Source: an uncultured Alphaproteobacteria bacterium (lineage in GTDB: Bacteria > Pseudomonadota > Alphaproteobacteria > Geminicoccales > Geminicoccaceae). Taken from it: a stretch of DNA of 64,000 nucleotides. Every line of letters begins with the position of its first letter. Within the stretch, counting starts at the first letter, position 1. The DNA is taken from contig CALBAK010000026.1 in assembly GCA_937926445.1 (NCBI GenBank), positions 242,340-306,339 of the forward strand, written 5' to 3'. Positions 35,841 to 44,281 of the stretch are shown here, piece after piece. Made by a program: the position numbers and the translations under genes. The notes below the pieces were generated by a model. The model did no database searches, was not told where the DNA came from, and saw nothing but the letters and a program-made list of their open reading frames with translations.

Positions 35841-37070
35841 CTACCGGTCGGCCCGAGCACCGGTCGCACCCGGCCCGCCGCCCCTCGCTCCCGGCTCGCC
35901 CCCGCCCTCGCAACGGTCGAGCCCGCCTCGCGGCTCCGTTTCGCCGGCCGCCGCGCGCCGCGCTCGTTCGCGGGTGCGCACGATGCTCGCGACGATCCGC
36001 GCCACCTCCTCGGGCGGCAGCGGCGGTCGGCAGCGCCCGAGGTTCCAGCCCTGCAGGAGCTCGAGGACCGTCCCGGGCTCGAGCCCGTGCCGCAAGAGGA
36101 ACCCGGCGAGCGAGGCGAGCTTCGTGTTGCGCTCGCCCTCGACCAGGCCCTCGCGCAGCAGCCGCCGCCAGAAGCCCGGCGGATGGCCCGGCCGCGGCCT
36201 GGCCTCGGCCAGAAGTGCCAGGAGCCAACCCGGCAGAGGCGCCGGCTCGCGGGCCGTGCTCTCCTCGAACCGGTAGGGCCGGCCCGAGGGGTGGATCGAA
36301 GGGGGCGCCACCACATAGCCCCCGTCGCCGCGGACATCGAGCCCGGGCCTGAGCCCGACCGCGCAGGGCACGGGCTCGCCGGGGTGGCGGAACCAGAGAT
36401 GGCGGCCACCCCCGCCGGTGCGCACGACGAGTGTCGGAGGCAGTGGGCCGAAGCGCGCCTCGAGTTCGGCGAGGCTCGCCTCGCCCCCCTTGTCCGGGTC
36501 GACGTCGAGCACGACGAGGCCGGAAAGGGCGCCCGTGACGACCCCGACATTGGCCTCGGGCCAGCGCCGGCGCCAGGCCACGAGCTCGCCCGGCCGCGGC
36601 CGGCGGTGCCGGTAGGGCTCCCAGGGCAGAAGCGGCCGCTTGTCGCGTGGCCGGAGCGGGATCGGCGACCAGCCGCGCGCCAGGAGCCGGGTCGCCGCGG
36701 CGACCGGCCCGACTTCCGGCCGAGCCGGAGCGGGGGTGGACGGCGCGGCCGTGCCGACCGGCGCCGAGGGCGCCGGATCGGGGCCCGCGGCGCGACGGTG
36801 GAGCCCGGTCGCGGGCACCGACGTCCCGCCCGGCGACCCTTGGCCCACGACGACGGCTGGGGCCGCCGGCGAGGTCGGCACCGGCGCGATCCCGCTCGCC
36901 TCGACCGCACCGGCAGCTGCTTGCGACCGGCCGGTCCCGCCCGCCCCGGCCTTCTGCCGGGTCGCCGCGACCCCGACCGCAGGCGGCGGCTCCGCCGGCT
37001 GTGCTTGCCTTTTCCGGCCCACCGTTCGGTGCACGGGCCCTGTTCCCACCCCTTCGATCGCGGCGCTCAC
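35841..37070 (-). CDS. Lone bifunctional primase-polymerase (prim-pol)
   Basis: A 409-aa protein. Residues 1-120 are low-complexity Ala/Pro/Gly, residues ~122-275 form an archaeo-eukaryotic-type prim-pol domain, and ~290-370 a PriCT-like helical domain (ERNTKLASLAGFLLRHG). The metal-binding DxD is D189/D191 in VVLDVDPD; the RTGGGGRHLWF motif holds the catalytic histidine H224. The fold's IHPSGRPY end is present. Such proteins replicate plasmids and phages, but no helicase, integrase or other mobile gene is adjacent. GTG 37070 is the longest start; a shorter internal one is possible. It may be a domesticated element relic or a repair primase. Confidence 0.8.
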   Translation of the reverse strand: MSAAIEGVGTGPVHRTVGRKRQAQPAEPPPAVGVAATRQKAGAGGTGRSQAAAGAVEASGIAPVPTSPAAPAVVVGQGSPGGTSVPATGLHRRAAGPDPAPSAPVGTAAPSTPAPARPEVGPVAAATRLLARGWSPIPLRPRDKRPLLPWEPYRHRRPRPGELVAWRRRWPEANVGVVTGALSGLVVLDVDPDKGGEASLAELEARFGPLPPTLVVRTGGGGRHLWFRHPGEPVPCAVGLRPGLDVRGDGGYVVAPPSIHPSGRPYRFEESTAREPAPLPGWLLALLAEARPRPGHPPGFWRRLLREGLVEGERNTKLASLAGFLLRHGLEPGTVLELLQGWNLGRCRPPLPPEEVARIVASIVRTRERARRAAAGETEPRGGLDRCEGGGEPGARGGGPGATGARADR

Positions 37071-37274
37071 TCGTGGCGTTCCCGGCTCGCTGTTCCTGTT
37101 CTGTTCTAGAGCGGCCGACCCGCCGCGTCACCCCCGGGGACGGCGGGGGGTGCGCCGGCGCGCTCGCGCCGCCGGTCGGCGGATGACGCGGGCGGAGCGA
37201 GCGGCTAGTGTGCGCCCGCCGGGGCGCCCGAGGGGAGCCGGGCGCGGAGATGCAGCGGGGCGCGGGGAACGGAG

Positions 37275-37748
37275 GTGCCGCTCTACGACGACGCGCCGAG
37301 CTTCGCCGCCGGATTGCCGGCGCACGGCTCTTTGCTCGCGCTCGACGCCGGCCGGCGGCGGCTCGGACTCGCCGGCACCGACCTCGAGCGGCGGCTCGTG
37401 ACGCCCCTCTTCACGATCTCGCGCGGCCGCTGGCCGGACGATCTCGCCAAGATCCGCCGCTGCGTCGAGGAGCGCACGGTCGTGGGCCTGGTTCTGGGAT
37501 GGCCCCTCAACATGGACGGCAGCGAGGGGCCGGCCTGCGTCGCCGCCCGCCAGCTCGCCCGGCAGCTCGAGGCGGCCTTCGCGCTGCCGCTCCTCCTGCA
37601 GGACGAGCGGCTCACCAGTTTCGCGGTCGAGCAGGCGATCGCCGAGGGCCGGCTGCCGCCGCCCAAGAAGGGTCAGCCGCTCGATCACTACGCGGCCGCC
37701 GTGATCCTCGAGGACGCGCTCCGTTCGATGACCGACCGGCCCGCCTGA
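37275..37748 (+). CDS. ruvX: YqgF/RuvX-family nuclease, Holliday-junction resolvase-like
   Basis: A 157-aa RNase H-fold protein, proposed to mature pre-16S rRNA and/or resolve Holliday junctions. It has LLALDAGRRRLGLA (first acidic residue), LVLGWPLNMDGSEGP, QDERLTSFAVEQ and DHYAAAVILED (last acidic residue). The usual FGxKRIGVA loop is diverged to AGRRRLGLA. GTG 37275 follows GGAGGT. Confidence 0.88.
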   Translation: MPLYDDAPSFAAGLPAHGSLLALDAGRRRLGLAGTDLERRLVTPLFTISRGRWPDDLAKIRRCVEERTVVGLVLGWPLNMDGSEGPACVAARQLARQLEAAFALPLLLQDERLTSFAVEQAIAEGRLPPPKKGQPLDHYAAAVILEDALRSMTDRPA

Positions 37749-37802
37749 GCCGCGGGTCCGCCCGGCGGGGAGCCGGCCTCGAACGACCAGAGGAGACCAC
37801 CG

Positions 37803-38267
37803 ATGTCGCGACATCCGATGTTCCCCGCGCTCGTCCTCGCCCTCGCCCTCGCCACCCCGCTCGCCGGCCGGGCCCTCGCCGAGCCGCTCGGCCGGACCGA
37901 GCTCGCCCCCGGCGTCGCCTTCGAGGTGACCCGGCTCGCCAAGCTGCCGGGGCACGAGATCGTCGAGCTGCGCTTCGCCGTGGTCAACGGGTCGGCCGAG
38001 CCGGTCACCCTCGAGCGGCTCCGGATCGGCACGAGTGCCAGCGTGAGCGATGTCCAGCTCGTCGATTTCGCCAACGCCACGGTGCACAAGATCGGCGAGG
38101 CCGGCAGCGAGCGTCTGGCGAGCCGCTATCGCGAAGGCGGGCCGGTGGCGCCCGGCGAGCGGCGCGAGTTCTGGGCCTGGTACAAGGCGCCGCCGGCCGG
38201 CGTCGGCAAGCTCGGCGTGATGGTCCCCGGTGTGCCCCCGCTCCTCGATCTGCCGCTCGCCCGCTGA
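37803..38267 (+). CDS. Hypothetical exported protein
   Basis: A 154-aa protein with a strong Sec signal peptide (FPALVLALALATPLAGRALA). The mature ~125 residues look beta-rich, with alternating hydrophobics such as HEIVELRFAVVNGS. It resembles small immunoglobulin-like periplasmic proteins, but no family is recognised. GAGGAGA precedes ATG 37803 by 7-8 nt. It lies 9 nt before an OmpA-family gene, so the two are probably co-transcribed. Confidence 0.7.
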   Translation: MSRHPMFPALVLALALATPLAGRALAEPLGRTELAPGVAFEVTRLAKLPGHEIVELRFAVVNGSAEPVTLERLRIGTSASVSDVQLVDFANATVHKIGEAGSERLASRYREGGPVAPGERREFWAWYKAPPAGVGKLGVMVPGVPPLLDLPLAR

Positions 38268-38276
38268 GGTGCCGCC

Positions 38277-38891
38277 GTGCGGTCCTGTCCCGGGGCGGTG
38301 ACGCCGATCGGCTTGTTGATCGCGGCCCTCGCCGCCGCGGCCGCGGTGCGGGCCGAGCCGCCGGCCGAGCCGCCACCGGGTGCGCGCTTCGAGACCGGTG
38401 GGCTGGTCTTCCGATCCGATCCCGCCGGGTTCCGCACCGATGGGCTCGGGTTCCGCATCGATGCGGTCGCGCTCCGCACCGAGCCGCTCGTCCGGCCGGT
38501 CTCGGAGAGCCGGCGCGAGCTGGTCTTCGAGCTCGGTGCCGACGTGCTCTTCGACTTCGACCGCGCCGAGCTCCGCCCCGAGGCGGATCCGGTGCTCGGC
38601 GCGCTGCTCGAGCAGGTGCGGGCCACGCTGCGCAAGCCGCGCTTCTCGGTCGAGGGCCACACCGACGCCAAGGGCGAGGAGGCCTACAACCAGAAGCTCT
38701 CCGAGCGCCGCGCGGCGAGCGTGCGCGACTGGCTGATGCGCAAGGGTGGGGTGGCCGCCGCCGCGATCGCCACGCGCGGCTGGGGGGAGACCCGGCCGGT
38801 GGCGCCCAACGCCCGGCCCGACGGCGGCGACGACCCGGTCGGTCGGCAGCGCAACCGCCGGGTGGTCGTGACCGTTCGCGCCGGCGGCTGA
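38277..38891 (+). CDS. OmpA-family peptidoglycan-binding protein
   Basis: A 204-aa exported protein. The OmpA C-like domain occupies ~85-200 (FELGADVLFDFDRAELRPEA, VEGHTDAKGEEAYNQKLSERRA, RNRRVVVTV). Between the signal peptide and the domain, a short repeat of F/LR-[SIT]-D/E units (FRSDPAG, FRTDGLG, FRIDAVA, LRTEPLV) is seen, about 7 residues per unit. It should bind meso-diaminopimelate in peptidoglycan and tether the envelope. GTG 38277 follows GAGGT. Confidence 0.85.
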   Translation: MRSCPGAVTPIGLLIAALAAAAAVRAEPPAEPPPGARFETGGLVFRSDPAGFRTDGLGFRIDAVALRTEPLVRPVSESRRELVFELGADVLFDFDRAELRPEADPVLGALLEQVRATLRKPRFSVEGHTDAKGEEAYNQKLSERRAASVRDWLMRKGGVAAAAIATRGWGETRPVAPNARPDGGDDPVGRQRNRRVVVTVRAGG

Positions 38892-38989
38892 GCCGGCCCG
38901 GCCGGACGGGCCGGCGGCGGCGGACGGGGATGGCGCGATCGCCCCCGGCGCGCCATCCTGCGCGCCGCTCGACCGTCGCGGGAGCCGCC

Positions 38990-40819
38990 ATGATCCCGGA
39001 TCTCGTCACCCGGACCGCCGCCGCCCGGAGCTTCCTCGCCAAGCTCTGGCAGCTCGCCCGGCCCTATTGGTTCGCCCCCGAGAAGGCCGAGATCCGCCTC
39101 TTCGGCCTCGGGCTCCTCGTGCCCGAGCGCTGGATCGCCCGCGCCCTGCTCGCCACCATCCTCGCCATGAACTTCTTCCTGGTGTGGATGAGCAAGCAGC
39201 TCAACGCCTGGAACGCCCAGTTCTTCAACGCACTCCAGGAGAAGAACGGCCCGCGCTTCTGGGAGCTCCTCTTCTCCGTCTCGAGCTTCGAGGCCTTTTT
39301 CTACTCGTTCACCGGGCTGGTTGTGATCTTCATCGTGATCGCCGTGTACCGGCTCTGGCTGCGCCAGCTGCTCACCATCCGCTGGAGGCGCTGGATCACC
39401 GAGATCTATTTCCGCGACTGGCTCTCCGACCGGACCTATTACCATATGGAGCTCGTCAACCACGGCACGGACAATCCCGAGCAGCGGATCGAGCAGGACG
39501 TCGCCCAGTTCGCGAGCCAGACGCTCACCATCACCCTCGGCCTCGTCTCCGAGATCGCCACGCTGATCACCTTCACCTTCGTGCTCTGGAACCTCTCGGG
39601 CAGCCTGGCACTGCCCTTTCTGGGCGGGGTCGAGCTGCCCGGCTTCATGGTCTGGGTGGCGCTGGTCTACGCCATCGTCGGTTCCTTCCTCACCTGGTTC
39701 ATCGGCCGTCGGCTCGTGCGCGTGAACTTTCTCCTCGAGCGCTACAACGCCGATTTCCGCTACCGCATGACCCGGATCCGCGAGAACGCCGAGAGCATCG
39801 CGCTCTACGGCGGCGAGCGCGACGAGCGCCGGCGTCTGTCGGATGCCTTCGCCCGGATCTACGAGACCTGGTGGGACTACATGAAGCTCAACAAGCGGCT
39901 CACCTGGCTCACCGTCTTCTACAACCAGGTCGCCAACGTGTTTCCCATCGTGGTCCAGGCCCCGCGCTATTTCGCGGGCGAGATCCCGCTCGGCGTCTTG
40001 ACCCAGACCGCCGGCGCCTTCGGCCAGGTCCAGGGCTCGCTCTCCTGGTTCGTCGACAGCTTCTCTCAGCTCGCCGACTGGAAGGCCGTGGTCGACCGCC
40101 TAACCACCTTCGCCGAGGCCATGACCAAGGCCAAAACGGCGGTCGAGACCGAGGCCGCCTTCACCAAGACGGCCGCCACCCCGGCCCTCGAGCTCGAGCG
40201 GGTCGACGTGGCGCTGCCCGACGGCCGCCTCCTCCTCGAGGGCGTCGATCTCGTGGTCCGGCCGGGCGAGCGGGTGGTGATCCAGGGCCCCTCGGGCAGC
40301 GGCAAGACCACGCTCTTCCGCGTGCTCGCGGGCCTCTGGCCCTTCGGGCGCGGTCGTATCGACTTGCCGTCCGGCGCCCGTATCCTGTTCCTGCCGCAAA
40401 AGCCCTATCTGCCGATCGGTACGCTCGCCGAAGCGCTCGCCTATCCCGACACCCCCGACACTCACAGCGAGGCCGACTATCGCGCCGCCCTCGAGGCCTG
40501 CCGGCTGCCGCACCTCGTCGACCGGCTCGAGGAGCAGGGCAACTGGTCGATGATCCTCTCGCCCGGCGAGCAGCAGCGCCTGGCCTTCGCCCGCGCCCTG
40601 CTCTACCGCCCGGACTGGCTCTTCCTCGACGAGGCGAGTTCGGCCCTCGACGAGGCGACCGAGGCACAGGTCTACCGGCTCCTGCGCGAGGGGCTGCCGA
40701 ACGCCACGATCGTCTCGATCGCCCACAAGCCCTCCGTGCTGCGGCATCACGAGCGCCGGCTCGTCATCGAGCCGGCCGAGCGCCGGGTATCGAGCGAGCC
40801 CCTGCCGGCCGCCGAATAG
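38990..40819 (+). CDS. SbmA/YddA-type ABC transporter, permease-ATPase fusion
   Basis: A 609-aa half transporter. The N-terminal membrane domain (about six helices, residues 45-340) is of the SbmA/BacA-like type with FNALQEKN and DNPEQRIEQDV. The C-terminal ATPase has GPSGSGKTT (Walker A), LSPGEQQRLAFARAL (signature) and WLFLDEASSALDE (Walker B). This YddA/Rv1819c-like group moves peptides, vitamins or lipids; the substrate is unknown. GGGAG precedes ATG 38990. A strong hairpin follows the stop. Confidence 0.88.
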   Translation: MIPDLVTRTAAARSFLAKLWQLARPYWFAPEKAEIRLFGLGLLVPERWIARALLATILAMNFFLVWMSKQLNAWNAQFFNALQEKNGPRFWELLFSVSSFEAFFYSFTGLVVIFIVIAVYRLWLRQLLTIRWRRWITEIYFRDWLSDRTYYHMELVNHGTDNPEQRIEQDVAQFASQTLTITLGLVSEIATLITFTFVLWNLSGSLALPFLGGVELPGFMVWVALVYAIVGSFLTWFIGRRLVRVNFLLERYNADFRYRMTRIRENAESIALYGGERDERRRLSDAFARIYETWWDYMKLNKRLTWLTVFYNQVANVFPIVVQAPRYFAGEIPLGVLTQTAGAFGQVQGSLSWFVDSFSQLADWKAVVDRLTTFAEAMTKAKTAVETEAAFTKTAATPALELERVDVALPDGRLLLEGVDLVVRPGERVVIQGPSGSGKTTLFRVLAGLWPFGRGRIDLPSGARILFLPQKPYLPIGTLAEALAYPDTPDTHSEADYRAALEACRLPHLVDRLEEQGNWSMILSPGEQQRLAFARALLYRPDWLFLDEASSALDEATEAQVYRLLREGLPNATIVSIAHKPSVLRHHERRLVIEPAERRVSSEPLPAAE

Positions 40820-40840
40820 CCGCCCTGCCGCGGGCCGCGC

Positions 40841-40880
40841 CGCCCCTCCGTGGCGCACGGTCGCGCGCCACGGAGGGGCG
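40841..40880 (+). terminator. Perfect 16-bp inverted repeat after the ABC gene
   Basis: Bases 40841-40856 (CGCCCCTCCGTGGCGC) pair perfectly with 40865-40880 around an 8-nt loop. It begins 21 nt after the ABC stop. There is no T-run, but this is the strongest hairpin I found in the window and a likely transcript end. Confidence 0.65.
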
Positions 40881-40934
40881 CCGATCGTCGAGGCGCGACC
40901 GGAGGGCCTCGGCACCCCGCCGCACCCTCCGCGC

Positions 40935-40963
40935 TTGTCCTCGCCGGTGTTTCGGAATATGAT
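40935..40963 (+). promoter_or_regulatory. Strong sigma70-like promoter
   Basis: TTGTCC (40935-40940) and TATGAT (40958-40963) are separated by exactly 17 bp, a near-consensus arrangement in an otherwise GC-rich region. Transcription would begin near 40970, about 28 nt before the GTG of the following gene. Confidence 0.65.
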
Positions 40964-40997
40964 CCGTTACTAGGATGCAACAACCGGAGGGCGTCCC

Positions 40998-42155
40998 GTG
41001 CCCGCCGTCGCCGCCGCCAGCCCAGCCGACCTCCGCCCGCCCCCCGGTACGCCCCCCGATCCCGCCCCGCATCGAGTCGCGCCGGGCTCGCTCGAACCCG
41101 GTCCCGATGCGGCCGCCCGGCAGCGCTCGGGCGCCGGCGATCCCGAGCACCGGGCCCGGCTCGCCGAGCGGCTCGAGCGTTGCCGCCGTCGGGCCCCGCC
41201 CGAGCCCGACCCGCCGAGCCTCGCCGACGGCCTCGAGGCCGCCGAGCGAGCGGCCTTCGCCGCCGTCTGCCGCGCCTTCGAGGTCCGGCTCGACCCGGCC
41301 GATTGCGGCGAGCGGCTCCTGGTCGAAGCGATCGCCGCCTGCCATTTCCGCCGCGCCCGGCTCGATGCGATCGAGGCGCGGCTCACCCGCGCACTGCTCG
41401 ACGGCCGGCCGAGCGACGGTCTGCCCTCGCTGCCGGCGCTCGCCCGGGTGCGCTCGGCCCTCGACAGGGAGCAGCGCAAGCTCGAGCGGGATCTGCAGCG
41501 GCTCTACGAGCTGCGGCCCGAGCCGATCCGCTATCCGGGGCTCAACCCGGTCCGGCTGCGCTGGCTCGCCGAACGGATCGAGGAGGGGAGGTTGCGCGCC
41601 TGGAGCCCGCCCGAGCCGACGGCCGACGAGGTGGCGCCTTCCGCCGCCGAGCGGCACGAGCATGCGGAACCGGAGCCCGCGCCGACCTCCACCGACCTCG
41701 CCTCCGATGCTCCGGGCGGCCCGAGCACCGGCCCGTCGGCCCCGCCGGAGCCGCCTTCGGAAGCCGCTTCGCGCCCCGCGACTTCGAGCACGGCTGTACG
41801 CAGCTCGGCTGCGAGCGCGGCCGGCCTCGTGGGCTTCCCGCCCGGTGCTTCGCGTTCGGCCGCCGCCACCTCGCGTGCCGGCCGCGCTCCCGAAGGGTCT
41901 TCGGCGCATCCGGGTGGCGAGCCGGTACCCGCCTGCCGGGGCCCGGCGTCGCCCCGGGCCGCCTTGTCGTCCGCTCCGGCGCCCCACCTCGGCCCGTGGC
42001 ATCCGGCTCCCGAGGCCGGGCGGACCGCCTTCTGCGGGGGCGCGGGGCCGTGCGAGCCGGCCGGCCGAAGCGCTGCTCCGGCGGTCGACACCGGGTCCGA
42101 CGGCGGCGGATCGTCGAGCCCGCGGGCGGGCACCGAAACGGGCTCTTCGCGGTAG
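40998..42155 (+). CDS. Uncharacterised protein, helical core with long disordered tail
   Basis: A 385-aa protein that I do not recognise with certainty. Residues ~50-200 form a charged helical region (AERAAFAAVCRAFEVRL, LVEAIAACHFRRARLDAIEARL, LDREQRKLERDLQRLYEL). It resembles widespread small 'E/R-rich' proteins of unknown role that often start with a KHGLT-type motif, which is absent here. Residues ~210-385 are Ala/Pro/Ser/Gly-rich and probably disordered. GTG 40998 has GGAGGG upstream and a good promoter, so expression is likely. The end of the gene is uncertain. Confidence 0.5.
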   Translation: MPAVAAASPADLRPPPGTPPDPAPHRVAPGSLEPGPDAAARQRSGAGDPEHRARLAERLERCRRRAPPEPDPPSLADGLEAAERAAFAAVCRAFEVRLDPADCGERLLVEAIAACHFRRARLDAIEARLTRALLDGRPSDGLPSLPALARVRSALDREQRKLERDLQRLYELRPEPIRYPGLNPVRLRWLAERIEEGRLRAWSPPEPTADEVAPSAAERHEHAEPEPAPTSTDLASDAPGGPSTGPSAPPEPPSEAASRPATSSTAVRSSAASAAGLVGFPPGASRSAAATSRAGRAPEGSSAHPGGEPVPACRGPASPRAALSSAPAPHLGPWHPAPEAGRTAFCGGAGPCEPAGRSAAPAVDTGSDGGGSSSPRAGTETGSSR

Positions 42156-42680
42156 CCGAGCCGCTCGTCGAAGCCCTCTGCGGCCGTCTCGGCGCTCCAT
42201 ACCGGGGTTCGCGGCCGCGGATCGCGCGCAGCGAGCCGCGCCTTCGCTACCGCCGTCGAGGCGAGCCCGGGTCCGCTTCCGCGAGGTGCCGGGCTCGCCG
42301 CCGGATCGGGCGGAAGGGAATGCCGCGGGGCGGCCGCGTTCGAGCGGCCTTCGAGGGGATCGCGGCGGGGCGGGGGCAGTATCGGCGCGGCTCCCGTACT
42401 CGTCCCGCTCTCTTCGATCCCGAAGTCCGGCGGAGCGGAACCGGCCGGAGGTTTGCCCGGAAGAGCCCGATCGTCGGGCCGGCCGGTCCTTGGGGAGCGA
42501 GCCTTGGCGGTCGTCGCGCCCCTCTCGTCCGCTCGCGCGCGTCCCCTTCGCACCAGGGCCGGGCGGATCGGCCTCGGCACCGGTTCGCCGCCCGCGATCG
42601 AGCGGAGATCCGCCGCTTGCGACACGAAGCGAGGGGCCGGCCGGGCGGCCGGTCCCTCGCCGGTTCGCGACGGCGGGTGC
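42156..42680. other. 525-bp stretch without a recognisable gene
   Basis: Open frames on both strands give only Arg/Pro/Ser-rich translations similar in composition to the disordered tail of the preceding gene. I see no hairpin, repeat or promoter of note. It may be degraded coding sequence or 3' non-coding DNA. Confidence 0.5.
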
Positions 42681-44015
42681 TCAGGCGCGCTCGCGATAGT
42701 AGCGTTCGGCCCGCCGGGCGGCCGCCTTGGCCGCATCCTTGGGGCTCATCTTGCCCGAGGCGGCGTTCGCGAACATCTCGACGACCACGTAGTCGGCGAG
42801 GGTGGCGGCCGAGGCGTAGCCGAGCGAGCCCCGCCAGCCGTAATATTGCAGGTTGGCCGGGATGTACTTGAAGGGAGCGAGCTTCGGGTCGGCGTCCCAG
42901 AACGGCAGCTGCTCGAAGGCCTTCATCGTCGGCTGCCAGTAGCCGATGTTGCCGGTCTGCCAGGCACCGTACTGCTCGGCCTCGAGCATGTGGACGAGAT
43001 AGGCCTTGGCGGCGTTCGGATATTTGCAGTGCTTGAAGACGAAGGCGCTGACCACGGCGGCCGTGGCAGTCGGCTTCCCCGACGGACCGATCGGCGGGAT
43101 GGCGTGGTCGGTGTCCTCGGCGATCGCCTGGACCTTGGGATCCTTGCTGTTCTTGGCCGCGAAGTAGATGGAGATGCCGTTGTGGGTCCAGCTGATTTCG
43201 TCTGCCAAAAACGCCTTGTTGTTGTTCGGGTCGAGCCAGGCGAGCGTGCCCGGGACGAAGTGCTGGTAGAGTTCGCGGGCGTATTCGAGGGCGGCCACGG
43301 TCTCCGGGCTGTCGAGGATCACCCGGTTCTTCTCGTCGACCACGGCGCCGCCGAAGCCCCAGAGGATCCAGTGCCAGGTGTTGCCGTCGCCGACCGCGTT
43401 GCCGAGGGCGAGGCCGCCCGCCTTGCCGGCCGCCTTGACCGCCGCCGCCATCTTCAGCATGCCGGGGAAGTCGGTCGGAAACTTCTCGAAGCCGGCCTTC
43501 TTGAGCCAGGAGGTGCGGTAGGTCATGGCGCCGCCGCCGACCCCGACCGGGATCGCGAGCCAGCGGCCGTCGCGGATGCAGTATTTGGTCGGCGTCGGAT
43601 ACCAGCCACCGTTCTTCTCGCCCAGATACTTGGCGATGTCGTCGAGCGGGATCACCTTGTCCGGATACTGGTGCGGGTCGTCGTACCAGCCCATGACGAT
43701 GTCGGGGCCGCTGCCGATGCTGGCCGAGACCGCCATCTTCGGGCGGATGTCCTCCCAGCTCTCCCAGTCGATCTTGACCTCCACACCGGTCTTCTGGGTG
43801 AACTTGGCGGTGTTCGCCTTCCAGATGTCCTCGTCCGGTTGGATGAACTTGGACGGCCGCATCAGCCGAAGCGTGGCGCCCTTCTCGATCTTGAGGTCGG
43901 GTGCCGGCACGTCCTTGATCGGCAGCTGCGCGAGCACGTCGCGGTTCCAGAAGCTGCCGAGGGCCACGGCACTGGCGCCGAGCACCAGCGCGTCGCGGCG
44001 GCTGTATCGCGTCAT
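42681..44015 (-). CDS. Extracellular solute-binding protein, family 1 (sugar-type), orphan
   Basis: A 444-aa ABC substrate-binding protein of the MalE/UgpB type. SRRDALVLGASAVALG suggests a Tat signal peptide. Mature landmarks include SGPDIVMGWYDD, AIPVGVGGGAMTYRTSW, SWTHNGISIYF and a C-terminal Ala/Arg-rich helix. No sugar permease or ATPase gene lies nearby, so it must feed a transporter encoded elsewhere. It is divergent from the livK-like gene with 266 nt between them. Confidence 0.88.
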   Translation of the reverse strand: MTRYSRRDALVLGASAVALGSFWNRDVLAQLPIKDVPAPDLKIEKGATLRLMRPSKFIQPDEDIWKANTAKFTQKTGVEVKIDWESWEDIRPKMAVSASIGSGPDIVMGWYDDPHQYPDKVIPLDDIAKYLGEKNGGWYPTPTKYCIRDGRWLAIPVGVGGGAMTYRTSWLKKAGFEKFPTDFPGMLKMAAAVKAAGKAGGLALGNAVGDGNTWHWILWGFGGAVVDEKNRVILDSPETVAALEYARELYQHFVPGTLAWLDPNNNKAFLADEISWTHNGISIYFAAKNSKDPKVQAIAEDTDHAIPPIGPSGKPTATAAVVSAFVFKHCKYPNAAKAYLVHMLEAEQYGAWQTGNIGYWQPTMKAFEQLPFWDADPKLAPFKYIPANLQYYGWRGSLGYASAATLADYVVVEMFANAASGKMSPKDAAKAAARRAERYYRERA

Positions 44016-44281
44016 GGTCGATCGCCCCCCAGGGTCGCTGCGACGGAGGCGCCGGCCGACCCGGCGTCCTCCCGCCGCCGCAACATGGTGCAGTGGGGAG
44101 GGCTCGGCGACAAGGCCCGGGCGGGTCGTGGGACGCGAAAAATCAGACCTTCGGGCACGCTCGGACGGACGCCCCGGCTGGCCCGCTGTCGCCTGCCGGT
44201 CTATTTCGGGGCCCTGACCGACGGGCGGGCGGTCGCACGGTCGCGCGGGCCCGCCCCGGGACGAGCAGGGAGGTCGTGTCG

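Noticed and set aside
32625..37109. A 1494-codon plus-strand frame across gatB, gatA and gatC
   Set aside because: It is antisense to the well-conserved gatCAB genes and has no recognisable domain.
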